A stretch of 64,000 bases of DNA. Source: an uncultured Ellagibacter sp. (GTDB taxonomy: Bacteria > Actinomycetota > Coriobacteriia > Coriobacteriales > Eggerthellaceae). This document shows positions 7,794 through 16,502 of the stretch, in pieces. The position numbers and the translations under genes are program-made. Position 1 is the stretch's first letter. Each line of letters starts with the position of its first letter. Location of the stretch: the NCBI GenBank assembly GCA_934654815.1, contig CAKUGU010000004.1, forward strand, positions 1 to 64,000, given 5' to 3'. The notes beneath the pieces are model-generated. The model made no database searches, was not told the origin of the DNA, and was given only the letters and a program-made list of their open reading frames with translations.

Positions 7794-10517
7794 TTACGCC
7801 TTCCCTTGCGCCTTTTCCACGCGCACGGCGCACACCTTGTATTCGGGGGTGGCCGACACGTTGTCGAGCGCGGCGTTGGTGAGCCAGTTCACATTGCCGT
7901 CTTGGAAATGGAACGGCATCCACACCTGGCCGGGGTTGGTCTTGCCCGACACGCGCGCCGTCGTCTCGATGCGGCCGCGGCGGCTCTCCACGACCACCCG
8001 GTCGCCGTCCGCGATGCCGCCCGCCTCGGCGTCCGTCGTGTTCATCTCGATAAACGACTCGCCTGCGATGCGGTTCAGCCCCTCGGTGCGCCCCGTCATG
8101 GCACAAGCGTTGTACTGCGCGAGCACGCGCCCCGTCATCATCGTGAGCGGGAACTCCGGGCTCGGAAGCTCCGCCGACGGCCTGAAAGGCGAGAACGAGA
8201 ACGCGCCCAAACCGCGCGCGAACTCGCCGACGTGCATGATCGGCGTGCCCGGGTCGTCCGGGCCCTTGCACGGCCACTGGAGTCCCCGGCCCGCGACCGC
8301 CGCCGAGTCGAGGCGCGCGTGGCTTATGCCCGCATACGACGGCGTGAGCGACGCGATCTCATCCATGATCTGGGCGGACGAAAGCGTCGGCTGGTCGTAG
8401 CCCATGCGGCGCATGATCTCGGCGAACACGTCGGTGTCGAGGCGCGGACCGACCGGCCCCGCGACCGCGCGGCGCACGCGCTGCACGCGGCGCTCGGTGT
8501 TGGTGAAGGTGCCCTCTTTCTCGGCGTAGCTGCGTCCGGGCAAAACGACGTCGGCGTACTTGGCCGTCTCGGTCAGGAACAGCTCCTCAACTACGAGGAA
8601 GTCAAGCGACTTCAGCGCACGGATCACGTGATTGGTGTCGGGGTCGGTGCGAACCGGGTCCTCGCCGAACAGGAACAGGCCCTTCACCCGCCCGTCGATC
8701 ATGGCTGGGAAGCACTCGGTCGCCTTGAGCCCCGGCGCCTCGTTGAACTTCACGCCCCACGCGGACTCGAACTTCGCGCGCGCGTCGGGGTTCGCGACCT
8801 TCTGGTATCCGGTGAAATCGGCCGGGCCCGCGCCCATGTCGCACGCGCCCTGCACGTTGTTCTGGCCGCGAAGCGGGTTCACGCCGCAGCCGGGCTTGCC
8901 GAGCTTGCCCGCGACCAGAGCGAGGTTGGAAATCGCCATGACGCCCTCGGTGCCCGTGGTATGCTCGACCACACCGAGGCAGTACACAATCGACGCGCGG
9001 TCGACGCTCGCGTACAGGCGCGCCGCCGACACGATGTCGCGCGCGTCGACGCCGCAGACCTCGGCCACGTGCTCGGGCGTGTAGTCGGCCACCACGGCTT
9101 TGAGCTCCTCGAAGCCCTCGGTGCGGCTCTCCACGAACTCGCGGTCGAACAGTCCCTCGCGGATGATCACGTTGACCATGCCGTTCAGAAGCGCGACGTT
9201 CGTGCCGGGCTTAAGCTTCAAGTGGATGTCGGCCTTGCCCGCAAGCCAGATGCTGCGGGGGTCGGCCACGATGAGCTTCGCCCCGCGCTCGACCGCGCGG
9301 CGGATGCGCATGCCCATGACAGGGTGCGCCTCTTCGGGATTGCTCCCGATAAGGAAGATGACCTGCGATTTCTCGCAGACGTCCTCGATGGAGTTCGTCA
9401 TTGCCCCAGAACCAAGCGTTGTCGCCAGACCGGCGACGGTGGGGGCGTGTCAAACACGTGCGCAGTTATCGACATTGGGAGTGTCGAATGCGCACCTCGC
9501 CATCTTCTGGAGCATGTAGATGTCTTCGTTGGTGGAACGCGAGCATGCGAACGCCGCGATCGACTCGCCGCCGTAGTTCTCTTTAAGCGCACCCATGCGG
9601 CGCGCCACAAGGTCGAGCGCCTCGTCCCAGGTGGCGGGCTCGAGCGTGCCCGTTTCCGCGTTGCGCACGAGCGGCGTGGTGAGACGGTCGGACGAGCTTA
9701 CGAAGTCGAAGCTGCCGCTTCTCCCCTTCACGCACAGAAGCCCCTGGTTGGACGGGCCGTTAGCCGCCTGGGCGTCCACGATGCGGCCGTCTTTCACCAC
9801 CAAGTCGAGCTGGCAGCCCACGCCGCAGTGCGGGCAGGTGGTGCGTACCTTCTCAACCTCCCACTCGCGGTAGGCGCGACGGCGCTTCTCGGTGATGGCG
9901 CCCGTGGGGCACGCCTGGGCGCAGTTGCCGCAGCTCTCGCAGATGGTCGCATCCCACCCCTCGCCGAACGGCGCGCGGATGGTGGTGCGGGTGCCCTTCT
10001 TGCCCGTCTGCAGCACATGGTTGCCCACGGCGTCATTGCAGGCGCCCACGCAGCGCTGGCAGCGGATGCAGAGATTCGGGTTGAAGGAAAGGAACGGGTT
10101 CGCGTCGAGCAGCGGCTTCTCCGTTTGCGGCACGTCGAAGCTCGGAGAGTTCACGCCCACCTCACGCGCGACGGCCTGCAGCTCGCATGACCCGTTTTTG
10201 GGACAGGAGAAGCAGTAGTTCGTCGAGTCGAGCCCGTGGTCGGAAAGGAGCAGGTCGACCGCGATGCGGCGGTACTTCAGCACGCGCTCGGAGTCGGTGG
10301 TGACGACCATGCCCTCGCGCACCGGAGTGGAGCATGCGGGCACGGGGGCCGGCTCGCCCTCGACGTCGACCACGCACACGCGGCACGAGCCGACGGCGCT
10401 GCGACGCGCGAGGAAGCACAGCGTCGGGATATGGATGTTCGCCCGGCGTGCGGCGGCGAGGATCGTCATGCCCTCGCGCGCCTCCACGGCCTGGCCGTTT
10501 ATGGTGATGTTAAGCAT
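7794..10517 (-). CDS. Selenocysteine-containing formate dehydrogenase, catalytic subunit
   Basis: 907 residues if the TGA at 9452-9450 (codon 356) is read as selenocysteine. The frame continues through it without any other defect, and the context NVDNCARV-U-HAPTVAGL matches formate dehydrogenases. The order is: N-terminal 2Fe-2S domain (CFLARRSAVGSCRVC), the NuoG-type HGLDSTNYCFSC cluster region, two 4Fe-4S clusters (CIRCQRCVGAC and CESCGNCAQACP), a further cluster at CPHCGVGC, then the molybdopterin domains. The NuoG-like front half indicates electron transfer to an NAD(P)-linked partner. The ATG at 10517 overlaps the preceding gene's stop by 8 bases, implying translational coupling. An annotation pipeline would probably split this gene in two at the TGA. 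Confidence 0.92.
9421..9452 (-). promoter_or_regulatory. Bacterial SECIS element following the in-frame UGA
   Basis: Immediately after TGA (9452-9450, minus strand) a hairpin forms: GTCGCC (9437-9432), loop GGTCT (9431-9427), GGCGAC (9426-9421). The stem starts 12 bases past the UGA. The GGUCU loop is the one bound by SelB in the E. coli fdhF element. This supports selenocysteine insertion rather than a nonsense mutation. Confidence 0.85.
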
Positions 10518-12432
10518 ACTGGATGCGCCCCCCAACGCATGCGCCCGCGCCGAAGACGTCGCAGCGCAGGCACCGCCCGCATTCCTGCATCGCCTCTTCG
10601 CGGCTCATGGGAATCTCAACGCCTTCATAATCGTTCTTGCGCTCGCGCGCCGGACGCTCGATGACCTCGACGCGCCCGGTCGGCGTGCGGTCGTTCGGAC
10701 TCGCGGCCGGCGCTGTGACGCCGCAGTCGAGCGTGTGATGGAAGCCGAGCATCTCGTCGATGTTGCGCGCGGCCACCTTGCCGGCGCCGATGGCCTTGAT
10801 GACCGTGGCCGGGCCCGTCTGACAGTCGCCGCCGACGAACACGTTCGCGCCGAGCTCGTCGGAGTCAGCGGCAGCGTCCGCGTCAAGCGAGGCCCCCGAC
10901 ACCGCGTCGACCTCAGGCGCGTCGGGTGCGTCCTTCATGCACGCCTTCAGATGCTCGTCGGCCTTGAACTGGCCCCATTCCGCCTCCATGCCGAACTCCT
11001 CGAACGGGGCCGACACGATGTTCTGGCCCACGGCGATGAGCACGACGTCGGCGGGGATGCGAAGCTTGGGCTTGTCGGCCGCCACGGGGGCGGGGCGCCC
11101 GCGCTTCACCGCGCCGATCATCTGCGGCTGGGTGATGAGCGCCGTGACATGGCCCGCATCGTCCTTCTCGATGGAGTCAGGCGACTGCAGCGTGACCATC
11201 TCGACGCCCTCGGCGATGGCGGACTCGATTTCGGCGGGAAGCGCGGTCATGTCGCTTACGCGGCGGCGGTATACCACCGACACCTCCGCGGCGCCCGCGC
11301 GGACCGACGTGCGCGCGCAGTCCATGGCGACGTTGCCGCCGCCGACGATGACGACCTTCTTGCCCGTGAAGTCGGGATAGTCGCCGTCACCGATGCGCCC
11401 GAGCATGTCGACCGCCGACACGACGCCCTCCGCGTCCGCGCCGTCGATGCGCAGGGTCTTGCCCGCCTGCGCGCCGATGGCCACGTAGACCGCGTCGTAG
11501 TCGCGCGAGAGCTCGGCCATGCGGGCGGCGTCAACGGGAGCGTTCGTGTGCACGGCGATGCCGCCGACGGCGAGGATGCCGTTTATGTCCTCGTCGAGGC
11601 GCTCGCGCGGGAAGCGGTAGGCGGGGATGCCGTAGCGCATCATGCCGCCGAGCTTGTCGCGACTTTCGAACACGTCGACGTCGTGCCCCATGAGCGCGGC
11701 GAAGTACGCGCAGGTAAGGCCCGACGGGCCCGCGCCCACGACGGCGATGCGACGCCCGGTTTCGGGCGCGCGGGCGGGCACGGGAACCTTATCGGCGCGC
11801 GCGTGCTCGCAGGCGTATTCCTTGATGCCGCGGATGTTGAGCGGCGCGTCGATGAGCGTGCGGCGGCAGCGCAGCTCGCAGGGGTGCTCGCACACAAGGC
11901 CGCACGCCGTGGGGAACGGGTTGTCCTTGCGCACCATGGCGACGGCGCCCTCGTTGTCGCCCGCGGCGACGAGCGCGATGTAGCCGGGCACGTTCACGTG
12001 CGCTGGGCAGAAGGTCTCGCACGGCACAGACTGCCCCACGCCCGCCCGGCAGGCGCGCGATTCCACATGGCTTTCGTACTCGTCGGCGAAGGCGTCCATG
12101 CCCTCGAGCACAGCAGATGCCGCCTCGTAGCCGATGGCGCAGTCGGACGTGTCGCGGATCATCTCGGCAAGCTCGCGCATGCGGGCAAGCTCGCCTTCCG
12201 CCGCCGTGCAGTCGAGCACGCGGCGCATCATGGCCGCGAGCTGCGGCAGGCCGTCGCGGCACGGCACGCACTTGCCGCAGGTCTGCAGCGCCCCCTCTTC
12301 GAGAAGCGCGAGCTGCTGCGCGATCGGGCACATGCCGGGCGGCATGGCGTCGACGCGGCGCTTCTGGCGGTCAAGGAAACCGCCGATGCGGGCGTCGTCT
12401 TTCGCCCGCGGCGCAATCGATAGCTTCGACAT
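10510..12432 (-). CDS. Formate dehydrogenase-linked NAD(P) oxidoreductase subunit (NuoF-tail plus GltD-like flavoprotein)
   Basis: 640 residues from the ATG at 12432, preceded by GGGGGAATACG. The N-terminal part carries the NuoF C-terminal 4Fe-4S motif CGKCVPC (about 52-58). A cysteine-rich domain follows (CPAHVNVPGYI, CGLVCEHPCELRCRR), as in the small subunit of glutamate synthase. Then come FAD-binding GAGPSG and a second Rossmann site, GGGNVAMD. C-terminal cysteines ECGRCLRCDVFG may hold another cluster. It should transfer electrons between formate dehydrogenase and a pyridine nucleotide. No separate NuoE-like subunit is adjacent. It is the first gene of the operon. Confidence 0.85.
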   Translation of the reverse strand: MSKLSIAPRAKDDARIGGFLDRQKRRVDAMPPGMCPIAQQLALLEEGALQTCGKCVPCRDGLPQLAAMMRRVLDCTAAEGELARMRELAEMIRDTSDCAIGYEAASAVLEGMDAFADEYESHVESRACRAGVGQSVPCETFCPAHVNVPGYIALVAAGDNEGAVAMVRKDNPFPTACGLVCEHPCELRCRRTLIDAPLNIRGIKEYACEHARADKVPVPARAPETGRRIAVVGAGPSGLTCAYFAALMGHDVDVFESRDKLGGMMRYGIPAYRFPRERLDEDINGILAVGGIAVHTNAPVDAARMAELSRDYDAVYVAIGAQAGKTLRIDGADAEGVVSAVDMLGRIGDGDYPDFTGKKVVIVGGGNVAMDCARTSVRAGAAEVSVVYRRRVSDMTALPAEIESAIAEGVEMVTLQSPDSIEKDDAGHVTALITQPQMIGAVKRGRPAPVAADKPKLRIPADVVLIAVGQNIVSAPFEEFGMEAEWGQFKADEHLKACMKDAPDAPEVDAVSGASLDADAAADSDELGANVFVGGDCQTGPATVIKAIGAGKVAARNIDEMLGFHHTLDCGVTAPAASPNDRTPTGRVEVIERPARERKNDYEGVEIPMSREEAMQECGRCLRCDVFGAGACVGGRIQYA

Positions 12433-12610
12433 CGTATTCCCCCGTACAAGGCTCGGCCGCGCGTTCTCGTCAGGCGCGCACCCGAGCCCTCGTCTTGCAA
12501 TTTTCCAGATACGCACGCCATTTTATCGCAGTACGAGAGCGCACCGATTCGCGGCGGAAGGAAGTGCGCGAAACACGCAGACGGGCGGTGGAAAGTGGGC
12601 AGGGAAACGA

Positions 12611-12642
12611 GAAGGCGCCCGACGTGTTCGTCAGGCGCCTTC
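12611..12642 (-). terminator. Terminator hairpin after the first TasA-like gene
   Basis: GAAGGCGCC (12611-12619) pairs perfectly with GGCGCCTTC (12634-12642), extended by GAC/GTC, leaving a short loop. On the minus strand it is followed by TCTCGTTTCCC, moderately T-rich. It separates the TasA-like gene cluster from the fdh operon. Confidence 0.7.
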
Positions 12643-12680
12643 CTTAGGCGTGATTGAATATATCGGCTAGCGAGTAAATG

Positions 12681-13607
12681 CTAGATGGTCGCCTCGTCTT
12701 TGCCAGCAACGTCGTTGCCGCCGCCTTCGCCACCGGTCGTGCTGCTCCCAGTGACAGTACCCGCATTGGTGCGCTCAACGAAATTGTTACCTGCAATCTC
12801 TTTGTTGTCAGGGCTGACCGGAGTTGCAGAGAAAGTGACGGTTACGCCGCAGCCGTTGAGGTTATTGATGTTATTCGTCGTGACGTTCGTGGCAGAGCCA
12901 TCGTAGAAGACGTAAATGCTGACATCGACAGAGTCGCCGGCAGCGATGGTGCCGGCAAGAGCGTTGGCATCAGTATCACTGCCAACATTGCCGGAAACGG
13001 TCGTCTTGTTGTCGGAGTACGTATTAACGAGCGCACCGTCGGTGGAGACCTTGTAAACGCCCCATTTGTCGCCGCAGACGACGAGAACGGAAATGGCGTC
13101 TTTGAGGCCATTCTCACCATTCATCTTACCCGGATCAGACAACGCCACGCTCGCAACCTTGAGATCCTTGAACGAGCCAGCCTTGTCTTCAGTCGAAGCG
13201 GTGCCGATCATGAATTCTTCCCCATAGGCGTATTCGCCCTTGACGGCTGCATCAATACCGCCAACTTCGTAGCGGGAGTTTCCGAGTTCTGTTGGACTGT
13301 CCGCAGCGGAAGCGTAGGCCGACTCGAACAGCGGCGCGTTTGTCCCATTCACAACCTGCGACGGATAGAGGGTTTTAGCCGTAGTAGCAAACGTGACAGC
13401 CGTGGGAGAATCCGTAGTGATCCCATTTTTCTTCGTGTCAATCTTCAAGAACGGGGAGTTCGACTGCGCGCTGACCGATGCGGTCGTCGCCTTGACTTGG
13501 TTGTTGCTCACGAACCATGCGTACGTGCTGGCGGCGAGGGCTATCGCCGCTACCAGCACCATGGCGATGGCGGCACCCATCTGCCTTTTCAGCGCCTTTG
13601 TTTCCAT
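12681..13607 (-). CDS. TasA/camelysin-like exported protein with SipW-type signal (candidate major subunit)
   Basis: 308 residues. A hydrophobic helix (about 10-30) ends in TYAWF (28-32) followed by VSNNQVKA, the pattern of SipW-dependent signal peptides in TasA/CalY-type matrix proteins. The rest is Ser/Thr/Gly/Asn-rich beta sequence, and VSIYVFYDGS near the C-terminus is a divergent form of the IWLEG motif of its neighbours. The tail is Gly-rich. Codons are visibly more AT-rich than in flanking genes. GAGGAAGG precedes the ATG. A 322-base leader separates it from the upstream gene, so independent, possibly strong, expression is plausible. Function is inferred from cluster context only. Confidence 0.7.
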   Translation of the reverse strand: METKALKRQMGAAIAMVLVAAIALAASTYAWFVSNNQVKATTASVSAQSNSPFLKIDTKKNGITTDSPTAVTFATTAKTLYPSQVVNGTNAPLFESAYASAADSPTELGNSRYEVGGIDAAVKGEYAYGEEFMIGTASTEDKAGSFKDLKVASVALSDPGKMNGENGLKDAISVLVVCGDKWGVYKVSTDGALVNTYSDNKTTVSGNVGSDTDANALAGTIAAGDSVDVSIYVFYDGSATNVTTNNINNLNGCGVTVTFSATPVSPDNKEIAGNNFVERTNAGTVTGSSTTGGEGGGNDVAGKDEATI

Positions 13608-13929
13608 GACTGACCTTCCTCTTCCCTACGCTTCATAGAGCTTGGAGACGGCCTGCGCTCTTCGAGGAGGACGCTCTCACCCTTTTATATACACGGCATT
13701 CAGTCTATCACAGCTGTACCCGCCCGGTGAGGGCGCAATCGCGATTTCTCAGCCACCGAACCACCGAACGGTCGGTGTTCGCTCCTTCGCTTGGCATCCA
13801 TGCACCAGAGGCACCCTCTGCACCTCGATACCCGGCATCCCGAACCCCCACCTGAGCATCCCAAGCCGCGCCCCCACCTGGGCGCGCCGCCGCTCCGCAC
13901 CCCCACGCAAGCGCGCCTGCCGCACGCGG
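13608..13929. other. 322-base gap upstream of the TasA-like gene
   Basis: On the minus strand it has a TATATA box at 13691-13686, about 80 bases before the TasA-like start; no good -35 is visible. An imperfect dyad lies near 13757-13780. Nothing else is recognised and there is no open frame of convincing content. Confidence 0.4.
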
Positions 13930-14991
13930 CTACTCTCCCGTCGGCGGGTTTTCCTGGTTGCGACGGTTGTCCCACGTCACGTTGTGGTCTTTGTAGTAGT
14001 CGGGGGCGTCGTTGCCCGAGGCGCTGATGGGGTCGTTGCCGGTGAGCGTGTCCACGATGTCGCGCACGAACTTGTCGAACAACCCGGAGTCGTCCTTGTC
14101 GAGCGTGTCGAAGTCCATGCCGAACTCCACCTCGCCGCCGATGATGTCGTCGACGCATTCGGGGTCGTCGCCGTCGAGCCAGATGACCACCGTGTACTTG
14201 TCGACGTTTCCGACCTGGAAGTTCTCTTCGGCGATGTTGCACACCGTATCGTCCGACTCAAAGCTCACGCACCCTGGCTCGGGGTTGCCGTCCGCCGCGG
14301 CCGCCGCGTACGTGGTCTGCTCGCCGTTTCGCCAAATGCGCACGCGCGCCGCCTTTTCCGCGCCCTTCGACGCGGAGACGATGCGCACCTTGCAGTTGTA
14401 GTTCAGGTCGGTCTTGCCCGCGTTGCGCAGGTAGAACGTGTACGCAACGTAGTCGCGGCCGTTGTGGCTGCCGTCCACCTCGTCAAGATCATCGGGCAGG
14501 TCCTCCGCAGCAATGTTCGTACCGCTTGAAAGGGTATCCGCCTTCAAGCGCGCCGTGGCGTTGGGGAAGTCGCCGTTCTCGTCGATGGCGACGCCGTAGC
14601 GGAACAGCTCCAAACGGTTGAGGTTGATGGTGAAGTTGCCCATGTTCTCCTGGATGAACGACAGCGAGAACAGCGCCGCGAACACCACGATGAGCGCGAT
14701 GAGCACCTTCTGGAGCGTGCTCAGGTGCAGAAGTGCCGCGCCGATGCGGTGCATGCGGCGCTTGGGCATGTACAGGGAGACGATGGTCTCGGGGTCGAGA
14801 CCTTCCGCGCCATCTTCGGCGAGAGCGTCCTCGAGCTCCTTGATGCGCACGAGGTCGCGGTCGCTTTCCTTCTTGCGCGACCGCGCGCCGCGCGCCGAGC
14901 CCGCCTCGGACGCCGAGCTTTCATCGGGGCCAAGGGACGAGTTGCCAGCGGCCGCTGCCCCATCTTCTTTATGTCGCTTGAACAGAGCCAT
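13930..14991 (-). CDS. Membrane-anchored TasA-like cluster protein
   Basis: 353 residues. About 90 charged cytosolic residues are followed by one membrane helix (93-113) and an outside domain starting GNFTINLNRLELF. The outside part contains YVAYTFYLRNAGKTDLNY, recalling the beta-sandwich of TasA-like proteins, and YTVVIWLDGDDPEC, the cluster-wide IWLEG motif. Unlike its neighbours it has a long cytosolic arm and no A-W-F at the helix end, so it may stay anchored and act as base or minor pilus-like subunit. It starts 5 bases after the PilZ gene ends. Confidence 0.65.
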   Translation of the reverse strand: MALFKRHKEDGAAAAGNSSLGPDESSASEAGSARGARSRKKESDRDLVRIKELEDALAEDGAEGLDPETIVSLYMPKRRMHRIGAALLHLSTLQKVLIALIVVFAALFSLSFIQENMGNFTINLNRLELFRYGVAIDENGDFPNATARLKADTLSSGTNIAAEDLPDDLDEVDGSHNGRDYVAYTFYLRNAGKTDLNYNCKVRIVSASKGAEKAARVRIWRNGEQTTYAAAAADGNPEPGCVSFESDDTVCNIAEENFQVGNVDKYTVVIWLDGDDPECVDDIIGGEVEFGMDFDTLDKDDSGLFDKFVRDIVDTLTGNDPISASGNDAPDYYKDHNVTWDNRRNQENPPTGE

Positions 14992-14996
14992 ATCGC

Positions 14997-15662
14997 CTAA
15001 ATCTTATACTTCGCGCGGACGAATCCGATGTATTCCTTGACCGTTTCGCGCTCGAGGTCGTCGGCGTAGCGGAACTGCAGGCCGCAGATGTTCCGGTAGA
15101 GGCTGCCCTTGGGGGCCTGCCGCACCCAGCACACGATGCCGAGCTGCACCGGCAGCTCGTGCTTCTCGCCCTGCACGCGGATGGGCGGCAAGTGCACCTG
15201 CAGCGCCTCACCCACGTCGGGGAACTCATTGAGATACATGGCCAGGCCGCCGGCCGACACGTCGACGGTCATGGCGTCTTCCACCTCGTCGACAGGCGAG
15301 GCGTCGCGCTGGTAGTCCAGACGCATGGAAACCTTGAAGCGCTCGTCGCGGCGCTTGAAAAGCCTGCGCTGCTCGGTTACCTGGCGCATCTTCCACAGCG
15401 TGCGGATGCCTTCCTTCTGCACGGATTCGGGATACGCGGCGAGCATGAACGTGTTCTCGCCAACATGGTATTGCAGGTGGAACTTCTGGTTCTCGTCGAG
15501 AATGAGCTGCTTGCCCTCGAATATGGGAACGCTGATGAGGAAATACGCCTCGTCGACGGCGCCTTTGTAGGTGGCCATCATGTTGAAGTCGACCTTCTGC
15601 CCCATGGGCACGTCGAAGGCCAGCTGAAGCTTGGTGCCGGGCTTTATGTTCAGCTCTGCCAT
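14997..15662 (-). CDS. PilZ-domain c-di-GMP receptor protein
   Basis: 221 residues. The N-terminal 100 form a YcgR-N-like beta domain. The C-terminal half is PilZ, with both ligand motifs intact: R104-xxx-R108 in KRRDERF and D134-x-S136-xx-G139 in DVSAGG. It should bind cyclic di-GMP. Its position between a signal peptidase and a membrane-anchored TasA-like protein suggests that the exported system is controlled by c-di-GMP. The RBS is AGGAGAAG just before the ATG. Confidence 0.87.
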   Translation of the reverse strand: MAELNIKPGTKLQLAFDVPMGQKVDFNMMATYKGAVDEAYFLISVPIFEGKQLILDENQKFHLQYHVGENTFMLAAYPESVQKEGIRTLWKMRQVTEQRRLFKRRDERFKVSMRLDYQRDASPVDEVEDAMTVDVSAGGLAMYLNEFPDVGEALQVHLPPIRVQGEKHELPVQLGIVCWVRQAPKGSLYRNICGLQFRYADDLERETVKEYIGFVRAKYKI

Positions 15663-15731
15663 GTGTCTTCTCCTTGGCCCTGCGATGAGGGCGCCGCCGA
15701 AACCGAGCAGGTTAGTGTTAGTCAGAAGTGA

Positions 15732-16502
15732 TTATAGGGTTTCCGAGGGCGTTTTTGGCCGCGACCGGCCGTCCGCATCGGGAACTTCGCAAGAAGCGGA
15801 TTCGTGCGCGCCGTCGCTGTCGACTGCAGGGCCGGGCTCGCCCGCGCCTTCAGTGTCGGCTGCGGGACCGCCTTCACGGTCGACAGCAGCTTCGCGGTCG
15901 GCGGCTTCACGGGCGCGCTTGCGCTTGAGCTCCTCGACGGCAAGCCGCAAGGCCTTTTCCTCTTCGGCCCGCGCGACCTCGCGCGTCGCCTTCACCACCT
16001 TGGCCACCTCGAGCACCGCGAGAACGACAAGCGGCACGACGATGAACGGGAAGAACACGAGCGGGTTGGTGAGCAGGGACACGATGACGCCCAAGCCCGC
16101 CGACACGAACACCACGCGCCCGACGACGTTCGCCGCCGGCACGAGGTCGGCGTCATCCGCCGCGTTCGCGTCGCCTTTCGTGCGGAACGCAAGGCTTCCG
16201 CCCTGGTCGGACACGCCGGTGATGCGGTGCGTGTTGAGCGAGCCTTCGAGGGCCTCGTCGGCCGAGCGGAACGTGATGACGTCGCCGACCGCCAAATCCG
16301 ACGGGTCCACCTCCTTCACCACGATGAGCGAATGCACGGGGATCTCGGGTTCCATGGAGCCGGTGAGGGTGCGCACGACGCCGTAACCGCCGAACATGGG
16401 AATCTGCCCCGCCGGCGTGAACACCGTGCGCAGCAGCGCGAGGAACGCGACGACGATGATGACGACGGCAAGCGCGTTCACCACGCGCAGGACGTGCCTC
16501 AT
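15732..16502 (-). CDS. SipW/ER-type signal peptidase I, first of two
   Basis: 256 residues. N-terminal membrane helix (about 8-27), catalytic serine S49 in TGSMEPE, and NTHRI with H92 in place of the lysine of ordinary bacterial SPase I. The Ser/His pair defines the S26B (SipW, Sec11) group. A second membrane stretch (about 126-156) is followed by a long charged cytosolic tail, longer than in SipW. It presumably cleaves the TasA-like exports encoded nearby. Its start overlaps the end of the coiled-coil gene by 4 bases. Confidence 0.87.
   Translation of the reverse strand: MRHVLRVVNALAVVIIVVAFLALLRTVFTPAGQIPMFGGYGVVRTLTGSMEPEIPVHSLIVVKEVDPSDLAVGDVITFRSADEALEGSLNTHRITGVSDQGGSLAFRTKGDANAADDADLVPAANVVGRVVFVSAGLGVIVSLLTNPLVFFPFIVVPLVVLAVLEVAKVVKATREVARAEEEKALRLAVEELKRKRAREAADREAAVDREGGPAADTEGAGEPGPAVDSDGAHESASCEVPDADGRSRPKTPSETL

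Noticed and set aside
9450-10535. Formate dehydrogenase as a nonsense-mutated pseudogene or two separate genes
   Set aside because: The TGA lies at the selenocysteine position of the family, the frame continues intact, and a SECIS hairpin follows.
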